Positions 1-9,400 of a DNA stretch of 38,413 nt are shown here, piece after piece. Source of the DNA: Flavobacteriales bacterium. GTDB taxonomy: Bacteria > Bacteroidota > Bacteroidia > Flavobacteriales_D > Crocinitomicaceae. The first letter of the stretch is position 1, and every line of letters begins with the position of its first letter. The stretch lies in contig VEQH01000030.1 of assembly GCA_018883325.1 (NCBI GenBank), positions 1 through 38,413 on the forward strand. Reading direction: 5' to 3'. The notes below the pieces were generated by a model that made no database searches, had not been told where the DNA came from, and saw nothing but the letters and a program-made list of their open reading frames with translations. The position numbers and the translations under genes are program-made.

Positions 1-2
1 AT

Positions 3-2219
3 CAAGAACTACCAACACCAAATGAATATCGCAATGCCGCGGGAGCACCAGGGTACAAATATTACCAGCAGAAAGCAGATTATAAAATGAACATTACAAT
101 TGATGATGAAACACAAAAACTTAGTGGTTTCGAAACAATTACATATACAAATAATTCACCTGATAAATTGGACTATTTGTGGCTACAACTAGATCAAAAT
201 ATTTATTCCGTCGATTCAGATTCTAAAATAATTGAGGTTGAGAAAATGGAAGACTTCAAAACAATTGGTGACATCCGTAAAAAAACTTTCTATTACGACG
301 GTGGATTCAAAATTGAAGAAATAAAAACTGTAAACGGTCAAAAAATGCGCTATTTCATCAATAAAACAATGATGCGTATTGATTTGGATAAACCTCTAAT
401 GCCAAACACAAGTATTTCTTTTCAAATAAAATGGTGGTATAACATCAATGATAGAATGGCAGTTGGTGGACGCTCTGGATACGAATACTTCGAAAAAGAT
501 AAAAACTACCTATATACCATTGCGCAATATTTTCCAAGAATGTGTGTGTACAACGATGTTACAGGTTGGCAGAACAAGCAATTTCTTGGGCGAGGAGAAT
601 TTACTTTACCTTTCGGAGATTATGATGTGAATATCACTGTTCCATCTGACCATATTGTTGGAGCAACTGGAGAATGTCAAAATTTATCAACTGTATTGAC
701 AGCCGAACAGCGCAAAAGATTAGATCAAGCTCGAAAATCTGATTCACCGATTTTAATTGTAACACAAGCTGAAGCTGAAAAAGCTGAAAATAATAAATCA
801 AAACAAACAAAAACTTGGAATTTTAAAGCAACAAATGTTCGTGATTTCGCTTTTGCTAGCTCTAGAAAATTCATTTGGGATGCTCAGAATGTTATCGTTG
901 GACAAAAAAACGTGCTTTGTATGTCTTATTATCCAAAAGAAGGAAATCCACTTTGGGAGCGCTATTCAACAAAATTAGTCGCTCATACAATCAAAACTTA
1001 TTCAAAATATACCGTAGATTACCCCTACCCTGTTGCGATTTCTGTACATTCAAAATGGATTGGAATGGAGTACCCAATGATTTGCTTTAATGGAGGAAGA
1101 CCAGAAGCAGACGGAACATATTCAGAACAAGAAAAATACGGAATGTGGGGAGTTATCATACACGAAGTAGGTCATAATTTCTTTCCAATGATTATCAATT
1201 CCGATGAACGTCAATGGTCTTGGATGGATGAAGGATTAAACACTTTTGTTCAATATTTAACCGAGCAAGAATGGGAACGTGGCTATCCTTCGAGAAGAGG
1301 TCCTGCTTATTTGATTGCAGATTACATGCGAGGTGATAAAAAAACAATCTCGCCAATTATGACTAATTCAGAATCTATCTTTCAATTTGGAAATAATGCC
1401 TACGGAAAACCAGCAACAGCATTAAATATTCTTAGAGAAACAATTATGGGCAGAGAATTATTTGATTATGCGTTCAAAACCTATTGCGAACGATGGAAAT
1501 TCAAACATCCAACTCCTGCTGATTTCTTTAGAACAATGGAAGATGCATCAGCAGTAGATTTAGATTGGTTTTGGAGAGGGTGGTTTTACGGCACAGATAA
1601 CGTTGATATTTCTGTTGATGAAGTAAAATGGTTTCAATTAAATACTCAAAATCCAGAAATTGAAAAAGCATTTAAAAAAGAACAAGATGCTCAAAAGGAT
1701 AAATTCATTGGAGACGAACGTAATAAAACAGCTATTCAAGAAACCGTTAACGAGAAAGATAAAAACATTGATGACTTCTATGCACAGCGAAATTTATACT
1801 TTGTAGATGCTTTAGACAAAAAGGAATATGAAGAATTTTTAGCAAAAGCAGATAAAAAAGACATAGAATTTCTAAATTCTGGAAAGCAGTTTTATGAGGT
1901 AACATTCTCAAATATTGGCGGATTACCAATGCCTTTAATTATTGAATTTACATTTACTGATGATTCAAAAAAGGTAGTAAGAATTCCTGCAGAAATTTGG
2001 AGAATGTACGAAGATAAAGTTTCCAAAGTTTTCATCCTTGACAAAGAAGTAAAGTCACTTCGTTTAGATCCTTTCTTAGAAACTGCTGATACTGATTTAA
2101 ATAATAACACTTGGCCAAAAATAATGCAACCGACTAAATACCAATTATTTAAACAACAGACAAGTAAAGAAAATCCAATGCAACGTCAAAAAAGAGTAGA
2201 TGAACTGAATAAACAATGA
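3..2219 (+). CDS. M1-family zinc metallopeptidase, 5' end outside window
   Basis: The reading frame is open to the left edge, so the first internal ATG at 87 is not the real start and the N-terminus with its expected signal peptide is missing. Numbering from that ATG, the zinc-binding HEVGH is at residues 359-363, and the third ligand is E382 in WMDEGLNTF, exactly 19 residues after the second histidine as in gluzincins of family M1. The segment before it resembles the M1 N-terminal beta-domain, and about 240 residues follow the catalytic core. M1 enzymes cleave N-terminal residues from peptides; in Bacteroidota such large forms are usually exported. The next gene starts 57 bases downstream on the same strand. 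Family assignment is firm; substrate and localisation are inferred. Confidence 0.9.
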   Translation, partial: QELPTPNEYRNAAGAPGYKYYQQKADYKMNITIDDETQKLSGFETITYTNNSPDKLDYLWLQLDQNIYSVDSDSKIIEVEKMEDFKTIGDIRKKTFYYDGGFKIEEIKTVNGQKMRYFINKTMMRIDLDKPLMPNTSISFQIKWWYNINDRMAVGGRSGYEYFEKDKNYLYTIAQYFPRMCVYNDVTGWQNKQFLGRGEFTLPFGDYDVNITVPSDHIVGATGECQNLSTVLTAEQRKRLDQARKSDSPILIVTQAEAEKAENNKSKQTKTWNFKATNVRDFAFASSRKFIWDAQNVIVGQKNVLCMSYYPKEGNPLWERYSTKLVAHTIKTYSKYTVDYPYPVAISVHSKWIGMEYPMICFNGGRPEADGTYSEQEKYGMWGVIIHEVGHNFFPMIINSDERQWSWMDEGLNTFVQYLTEQEWERGYPSRRGPAYLIADYMRGDKKTISPIMTNSESIFQFGNNAYGKPATALNILRETIMGRELFDYAFKTYCERWKFKHPTPADFFRTMEDASAVDLDWFWRGWFYGTDNVDISVDEVKWFQLNTQNPEIEKAFKKEQDAQKDKFIGDERNKTAIQETVNEKDKNIDDFYAQRNLYFVDALDKKEYEEFLAKADKKDIEFLNSGKQFYEVTFSNIGGLPMPLIIEFTFTDDSKKVVRIPAEIWRMYEDKVSKVFILDKEVKSLRLDPFLETADTDLNNNTWPKIMQPTKYQLFKQQTSKENPMQRQKRVDELNKQ

Positions 2220-2276
2220 AAATAAGGCAACGAAATAATATAAAATTCGTTAAAAAAACACTCTCAATCATCAACT

Positions 2277-5200
2277 ATGAAAAAACTAACATTAAGCTTA
2301 ATTTTATTTTCTATATTTAGTTTTTCAAACTTATTTCATAGTCAACAAAATCAACGTCAAGCACTTGCACAAACAAAAATTCCAGAACACTATCATTCCC
2401 ATCCTGAATTTTTAAAATTAGAACTTGAAGATTTTCCATCGAACATTGAACTAATTCAGTATCGAACAGCAGACCAAAGAACATTTTTAGATATTGAAGG
2501 AAATTATCACACACAAAAAACAGGTGGATACTACAATTATTTAAAAGGAAATCAATGGCTTAGTATTCAAGAAAAACTAAGTTTCAATCAAGAATCAAAT
2601 TCAGTTGGAATTTTTGAGTCAGAATTACCCATTTCAGTTAGTAAAAATTCAAGTTCGACAAAATTAATCTTAGAAAAAAATACATCAAAAGGATTTGAAT
2701 TTGGTCAAAATGCTTCCTTATCTTTTTTAAACGAAAATTTAGAAACTTTGACTACAATTGAAAAAAACAACGAATTACAGTCGTATGAATTCAATGAAAA
2801 CACGCTAATCATAAACGATTATTTTCCAAATATTAAACGAGAACAAACGATTAATTATTGGAGTGTTAGAACCAATTATTCCATTCAATCTCCTCTAAAT
2901 ATTCCTAGTACTAGTAACTATGTTGAACTTAAAGACAAATTAAATTTAGATCCTAGTTTTACAATTTCTTACGGAGATGGAATCCAAACTGAATTTGGTT
3001 GGCTAGGTACTTTAAAAATCACGAATCAATTTGGAGAAATTGTTGGAAAAATAAGTGCTGCTCAGATTTTTGACTCATTTGTATCTAATAATAAAGATGA
3101 AGTTGCCACTCATATCATTCCGGGATATTATGAAATCAATCAAAATGAGAATGGTATTGAATTAATTTTAAGATTTGACGCTAATTACTTAAAAAGAACT
3201 GACTTAGTTTATCCGATTATAATTGACCCTACTGCAACAAATACTTATGCTAATAATCAAGGTCTTCAAGATCAAAACACACAATATAATTCTAATTGTC
3301 AAGCTTCAATGAATGTAACAATTCCGGTAAACTTCTATGTAGTTACTGGAACAAATATTACCTATCGTATTTGGGCTAAAGGTTATATCGCGCAATCAGG
3401 TGGAACAACCAATTATGCAGATAAAGTGGAACAAAGATCGAGGGTAGGTTCAATTACTTGGACAGCAACTCAAAATGGAGCTGGAACCAATCACAGTGGT
3501 AGTGGTTACACCTACACATCTGCTAATAATGGTCAAACATATACTATAAACAATTCTAACATTGCGAATGCTTGCTACAATACAAATGTTGTAAGCTACC
3601 GTTGGCAAGGATACCAAACATTTTTCCCATTTGGATCTGGAGCGACAAATGTTGCAGGGTGCGTTCTAAACTACCAAGAATTAGTTACCAATACTTGGCA
3701 ATTAACCACAACTTATCTTGATGGACCAATCATTAATCCTGTATCTAGCCAAACATTGTGTGCTGGTCAACAAACGACAGCTGTTTCATTTTCAGGAACA
3801 GGAACTAGTTACACTTGGACAAATAACACAACGAGTATTGGTTTAGCAGCAAGTGGTACCGGAACAATTAATGCATTTACCGCAACAAATACAACTGCTG
3901 CTCCTGTTACAGCTACAATTACTGTTACACCGATGTTGAACGGTTGCGCAGGAACACCAACAACTTTCGCAATAACCGTAAATCCTAGTCCAACTGTTAC
4001 AAACCCAGGAAATCAAACAGTTTGTGCAGGAAATTCAACGAATGCTATCAATTTCTCAGGAACAGCAGGCTCAACTTTCAATTGGACAAACAATAACACT
4101 GCAACTGGTTTAGCTGCGTCAGGAACCACAGATATCGTACCTTTTGTAGGAACTAATACCACAACTTCTGCGATTACTTCTACAATTTCAATTACTCCTA
4201 CATTAGGAACTTGTAATGGGACTGTGGTAAATTTCACAATAACCGTTTCTCCAACACCGACTGTTACTGCACCAACAAATCAAACTGTTTGCGCAGGTCA
4301 ACAGACTTCTATTATCACTTTTAGTGGAAATGCAACAACCTATAATTGGACAAATGACAATACCTCAATTGGCTTAGGAGCAAGTGGGACTGGAAATATT
4401 ACTCCATTTACAACAACAAACACTGGAACAAGTGCAATCGTCGGAACAATTACAGTTACTCCAGTTTCAGGAACTTGCACAGGCTTGCCAATTACGTTTA
4501 CAATCACAGTAAACAACCAAATTACGCCGACTTTTACTCAGTTAGGTCCTTATTGTCAAAATGCAGCTCCAGCAACATTACCTACAAATTCAACGAACTC
4601 TCCATCTATTTCAGGAACCTGGTCTCCAAACACAATAAACACAGCAACAGTTGGAAACGCTACTTATACTTTCACTCCAGCTGCAAATCAGTGTGCCACA
4701 TCAGCTACAATGATTGTTTCAACAATAACACAGCCAACAGTAACCTTTTCACCTCAAACAATTTGTGCGGGACAAACAGTAACAATTTCACCAACAGTTA
4801 GTCCAACGGGAGGAACTTATTTATGGTCTAATAATCAAACTACTTCAACGATTACTGTTACACCATCTGCAACTACTTCCTATTCTGTGCTATATTCTGT
4901 AACAGGTTGTAATGCCACTGCTACAAATTCAATAACAGTAAATCCTGTTTTGACACCAACATTCACTCAATTAGGTAGTTATTGTTTAAACGACAGCCCT
5001 GGAGTATTACCAACTACCTCAACAAACGGATTAACCGGAACATGGCTTCCTTCTGTGATTAGTACTTCTACAGCAGGAAATCAAACGTATAATTTTACAC
5101 CGACAGCTGGCTTGTGTGCAAATACTACATCAATGACAATTACTGTAAATCCGTTATTAACACCAACGTTTGGTAATTTTGGTCCTTATTGTCAAAATGA

Positions 5201-6149
5201 AAATGTTCCCGTTTTACCAAGTAATTCAACGAATACCCCTTCAATCGCAGGTACATGGTCACCTTCTGTGATAAATACTTCTATAGTTGGTACAACAAAT
5301 TATACTTTCACACCAACAAACAGCACATGTACTGGAACAACAGTTATTCCTATCATTGTTCAATTAGCTCCTTCACCACAAGTTAATTCAGATGTTACAC
5401 AAGGCTGTAATCCATTGGCTGTAAATTTGAGTAGTCCTAATCTAGCAAATGCAAGCTACACTTGGACTGCAAATGGAGTAGTAATTGGTACAGGATCAAA
5501 TCTTAGTGCATCATTTACTTCAGCTGGTTGTTATGATATTGAATTAGTTGCAACCTTTAATGGATGTACCGCAAGCTCTTCAATTGCTGATTATATATGT
5601 GTTCAGAATGCACCAACTACTTTTTTTAATACCTTTCCTACTGAAGTTTCAGAAAACACAGAAACGATAAATTTTTACAACAACACTAATGGTGCTGTAA
5701 CTTATTCTTGGGATTTTGGTGATGGAACAAGCTCGACATTATTTGCACCAAATCACCTTTTTACCAATATTGGTTCAAGTCTTAATGTAACATTAACAGC
5801 TACAAGTTCATTTGGTTGCACAAGTTCATACACGACCACTATTCCTTACAAAGATCCTACAATCTTTTATGTTCCTAATACTTTTACACCTGATGGAGAC
5901 GAATTTAATCAAACTTGGGGTCCTGTTTTTACTAGAGGTTTTGATCCGCATAACTTTAATTTATACATCTATGACCGATGGGGCGAACTTGTTTGGGAAA
6001 GTCACAATGCCGCTGATCAATGGGATGGCACCTATGGAAAATCTGGTAAAAAAGCGGCGCAAGGTGTGTATATTTGGAGAATTAACTTTAAACCAAAGGA
6101 AACAGATGATAAAATAACTGTTTCTGGTCATATAAATCTCTTAAAATAA
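2277..6149 (+). CDS. Large secreted Ig/PKD-repeat protein with T9SS type B sorting domain
   Basis: 1290 residues. It has a clear signal peptide (MKKLTLSLILFSIFSFSN), an N-terminal region of about 300 residues without obvious family, then many Ig/PKD-like modules rich in Thr, Asn and Ser, each carrying a CAG(Q/N)-type cysteine motif or a GPYCQN-type motif. A PKD-like module with YSWDFGDGTS lies near residue 1145. The last ~95 residues (FYVPNTFTPDGDEFNQTWGP, YDRWGELVWES, WDGTYGKSG, GVYIWRINFK) are the gliding-motility-associated C-terminal domain that directs export by the type IX system (type B). One 531-bp module (3981-4511) matches the tandem module of the 1622-residue neighbour. Likely a surface or secreted adhesin-like protein; ligand unknown. 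Confidence 0.9.
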   Translation: MKKLTLSLILFSIFSFSNLFHSQQNQRQALAQTKIPEHYHSHPEFLKLELEDFPSNIELIQYRTADQRTFLDIEGNYHTQKTGGYYNYLKGNQWLSIQEKLSFNQESNSVGIFESELPISVSKNSSSTKLILEKNTSKGFEFGQNASLSFLNENLETLTTIEKNNELQSYEFNENTLIINDYFPNIKREQTINYWSVRTNYSIQSPLNIPSTSNYVELKDKLNLDPSFTISYGDGIQTEFGWLGTLKITNQFGEIVGKISAAQIFDSFVSNNKDEVATHIIPGYYEINQNENGIELILRFDANYLKRTDLVYPIIIDPTATNTYANNQGLQDQNTQYNSNCQASMNVTIPVNFYVVTGTNITYRIWAKGYIAQSGGTTNYADKVEQRSRVGSITWTATQNGAGTNHSGSGYTYTSANNGQTYTINNSNIANACYNTNVVSYRWQGYQTFFPFGSGATNVAGCVLNYQELVTNTWQLTTTYLDGPIINPVSSQTLCAGQQTTAVSFSGTGTSYTWTNNTTSIGLAASGTGTINAFTATNTTAAPVTATITVTPMLNGCAGTPTTFAITVNPSPTVTNPGNQTVCAGNSTNAINFSGTAGSTFNWTNNNTATGLAASGTTDIVPFVGTNTTTSAITSTISITPTLGTCNGTVVNFTITVSPTPTVTAPTNQTVCAGQQTSIITFSGNATTYNWTNDNTSIGLGASGTGNITPFTTTNTGTSAIVGTITVTPVSGTCTGLPITFTITVNNQITPTFTQLGPYCQNAAPATLPTNSTNSPSISGTWSPNTINTATVGNATYTFTPAANQCATSATMIVSTITQPTVTFSPQTICAGQTVTISPTVSPTGGTYLWSNNQTTSTITVTPSATTSYSVLYSVTGCNATATNSITVNPVLTPTFTQLGSYCLNDSPGVLPTTSTNGLTGTWLPSVISTSTAGNQTYNFTPTAGLCANTTSMTITVNPLLTPTFGNFGPYCQNENVPVLPSNSTNTPSIAGTWSPSVINTSIVGTTNYTFTPTNSTCTGTTVIPIIVQLAPSPQVNSDVTQGCNPLAVNLSSPNLANASYTWTANGVVIGTGSNLSASFTSAGCYDIELVATFNGCTASSSIADYICVQNAPTTFFNTFPTEVSENTETINFYNNTNGAVTYSWDFGDGTSSTLFAPNHLFTNIGSSLNVTLTATSSFGCTSSYTTTIPYKDPTIFYVPNTFTPDGDEFNQTWGPVFTRGFDPHNFNLYIYDRWGELVWESHNAADQWDGTYGKSGKKAAQGVYIWRINFKPKETDDKITVSGHINLLK

Positions 6150-6162
6150 TACTCTAAAAAAA

Positions 6163-6429
6163 ATGAAAATCACATTAAATAAATTTTTTATCGCAACCTT
6201 ACTTTTTATGGGTTGCCAAAATATTTTCCTAGGTAACATAAATAAAAAAAACTCGGAAAAAATTATTTTCCATAGTATTCCTCCCGATTCAACTTTAAGT
6301 GACACTTTAAAATTAAATGATTTTCATTCTTACATCCGTAAAGAACCCTTAAATCCAGACAGCGTACTACTAAAAAATGAGAAATTTAATTTATTACCAT
6401 ATAGTTTAAAAAACTTATATGAGAAGTAA
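6163..6429 (+). CDS. Small lipoprotein-like protein of unknown function
   Basis: 88 residues, family not recognised. The N-terminus has a short charged stretch, a hydrophobic segment and the sequence LLFMGCQN, which resembles a lipobox with Cys at residue 18, so a membrane-anchored lipoprotein is plausible. The mature part is hydrophilic with no recognisable domain. The gene starts 13 bases after the 1290-residue T9SS protein, and its end overlaps the start of the 1622-residue protein by 11 bases, which suggests translational coupling within one operon. The conserved-looking position between two T9SS cargo genes supports it being real, but coding status rests on context and the signal only. 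Confidence 0.65.
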   Translation: MKITLNKFFIATLLFMGCQNIFLGNINKKNSEKIIFHSIPPDSTLSDTLKLNDFHSYIRKEPLNPDSVLLKNEKFNLLPYSLKNLYEK

Positions 6430-9400
6430 ATTGTTACCTTTTTTCATTTATATTCTCTGTTTTATAAATGGAAATGCTCAGATGTATGTTATGAACAACG
6501 CTGGAAATAACACGACTGTCAACACTTGTAACGCCGTAATAAAAGATGTAGGAGGAAATGGCGCCGATTATAATTCAAATATGAATGTAACAAGGACATT
6601 TTGTTCCAATAATGGTGGGCCAATTCGAATTAATGTTTCATTTTTAAACATCGAAGGTGGATACGATTATTTAACTATTTACAATGGTCCAAATACGGGA
6701 TCACCTGTACTCGCCTCACTTTCTGGTTTTCAATTAAATAATCCTAATTTATTTTACACTTCTACAGGCACATGCATAACAATCAAATTTACCTCTGACA
6801 ACTCATACAACTATGATAACGGAAATTACTACGGAGGCTTTACGATACTTGCAGGTTGTCCACCGCAAAACTGCAATGGGAATTTACCCGCATCTGATTT
6901 TTGTGATTCCCCTGTTCAAATTTGCGATGTTGATGGATATTGTGGTTCTACCAATGGTTGGTACACAATAGATAGACAAAACATTGACACTTATGCAGGA
7001 AATAGTCAATTTTGTGGTTCAATAGAAAACAATTCTTGGCTTTCTTTTGTACCAACATCTTCGACTGTAACATTTCAATTACAACTTTCAAATTGTATAA
7101 TTGGAGGAACGAATGGAGGTATTCAATTTGTTTTACTACAAGGAAACTGTAATTCTTTAACAAGGGTTGGAAATAATTGTTGGAATCAAATAACTGGAAA
7201 TCAAAATTTAACTTTTACTGGATTAACCGTCGGTGCGACCTATCGAATTATGGTCGATGGTTTCGCTGGTGATATTTGTAATTACACATTATTAGCAACA
7301 AGTGGTGTTCAAACAGTCTCTATTAAAGATGCACAGGGAAATACATCCTCGACCATTTGCCAAGGAGATTGTGTTAATTTAACATTACAATCATCAACAA
7401 CTCCTACAAGTTACAGTTGGTCTTCTGTTCCAGCTGGAGTAACAGGTTCTGCATCAACTGTGTCTGTTTGTCCAACTCAAAGTATGACTGTTAGTTGTAC
7501 AATAACTGGTGCTTGTGGCGCTTCATCAACTGTAACATATCCAATTACAGTTAAACCAAAACCTGTAATAACTGCTAACCCAAATACACCAGCTATTTGT
7601 AGTGGACAATCAACTGGTATTTCATTAAGTTCATCAATAGCAAATACAACCTATAATTGGACTGTTGCTCAAAGTGGAGTAACTGGTGCTGTAAATGGCT
7701 CTGCAACTGGAACTGGGGCTAATTCAAGTTATATATTAAATCAAACCTTAGTAAATAATAGTACAACACCAGGTACAGCAACTTATACAATAACACCCAC
7801 AACCAATGGTTGTAATGGCACTCCAATTACAGTTGTAGTTACTGTAAACCCAAGTCCAACAATGACTACTCCACCCAATCAAACTTTATGTGCAGGTCAA
7901 AATACAACAACCGTAATTTTTTCTGGAACAGCGGGTTCAACATTTGCTTGGACAAACAATAATACGGCCACTGGATTAGGTGCATCAGGAAATGGAGACA
8001 TTCCAGTTTTTGTTGCAACAAATTTAACGGGTGCTTCAATTACTTCTACAATAACAGTAACCCCAACACTTGGAACTTGTCCAGGACCAGCGGTAAATTT
8101 CACAATAACTGTGGCAACAACTCCAACTGTTACTGCTCCAACCTCTCAAACCATTTGCGCTGGTGCTTCAACTTCAGCAATTAATTTTACAGGAACAGCG
8201 GTTGACTATAACTGGACAAACTCAAACACATCTATTGGTCTTGGAGCAAGTGGAACAGGAAATATTGCCGCTTTTGTTGGGACAAATTCAGGCACAACTC
8301 CGATTTCAGGAACAATAACCTTAACTCCAGTTTCTGGAACTTGTACTGGAACAGCAGAAACTTTTACAATTACCGTAAATCCAAGTCCAACAATGACTAC
8401 TCCACCCAATCAAACTTTGTGTGCAGGTCAGAGTACAACAGCGGTAATTTTTTCTGGAACAGCGGGTTCAACATTTGCTTGGACAAACAATAATACGGCC
8501 ACTGGATTAGGTGCATCAGGAAATGGAGATATTCCAGTTTTTGTTGCAACAAATTCAACAAGTTCTACAATTACTTCTACGATAACAGTAACCCCAACAC
8601 TTGGAATTTGTCCAGGACCAGCGGTAAATTTCACAATAACTGTGGCAACAACTCCAACTGTTACTGCTCCAACCTCTCAAACCATTTGCGCTGGTGCTTC
8701 AACTTCAGCAATTAATTTTACAGGAACGGCGGTTGACTATAACTGGACAAACTCAAACACATCTATTGGTCTTGGAGCAAGTGGAACAGGAAATATTGCC
8801 TCTTTTGTTGGAATAAATTCAGGAACAACGCCAATTTCTGGAACAATAACTGTAACACCAGTTTCTGGAACTTGTTCTGGAACAGCACAAACTTTTACAA
8901 TTACCGTAAATCCAAGTCCAACAATGACTACTCCACCCAATCAAACTTTGTGTGCAGGTCAGAGTACAACAGCGGTAATTTTTTCTGGAACAGCAGGTTC
9001 AACATTTGCTTGGACAAACAATAATACGGCGACAGGATTAGGCGCATCAGGAAATGGAGATATTCCAGTTTTTGTTGCAACAAATTCAACGGGTGCTTCA
9101 ATTACTTCTACAATAACAGTAACCCCAACACTTGGAACTTGCCCTGGAACTGCTGTAACTTTTACAATAACCGTGGCGGTTACTCCAACTGTTACTGCTC
9201 CAACCTCTCAAACCATTTGCGCAGGTGCATCAACAACAGCAATTAATTTCACAGGAACAGCGGTTGACTATGACTGGACAAACTCAAACACATCTATTGG
9301 TCTTGGAGCAAGTGGAACAGGAAATATTGCTTCTTTTGTTGGAACAAATTCTGGCACAACGCCGATTTCTGGAACAATAACCGTAACTCCAGTTTCTGGA

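Noticed and set aside
87..2219. ATG at 87 as the true start of the M1 peptidase
   Set aside because: The frame is open to the window edge with M1-like sequence (YRNAAGAPGYKYYQQKADYK) before this ATG.
7897..8940. Long antisense frames within the T9SS repeat region
   Set aside because: They recur with each 531-bp unit as shadows of the coding repeat and carry no domain.
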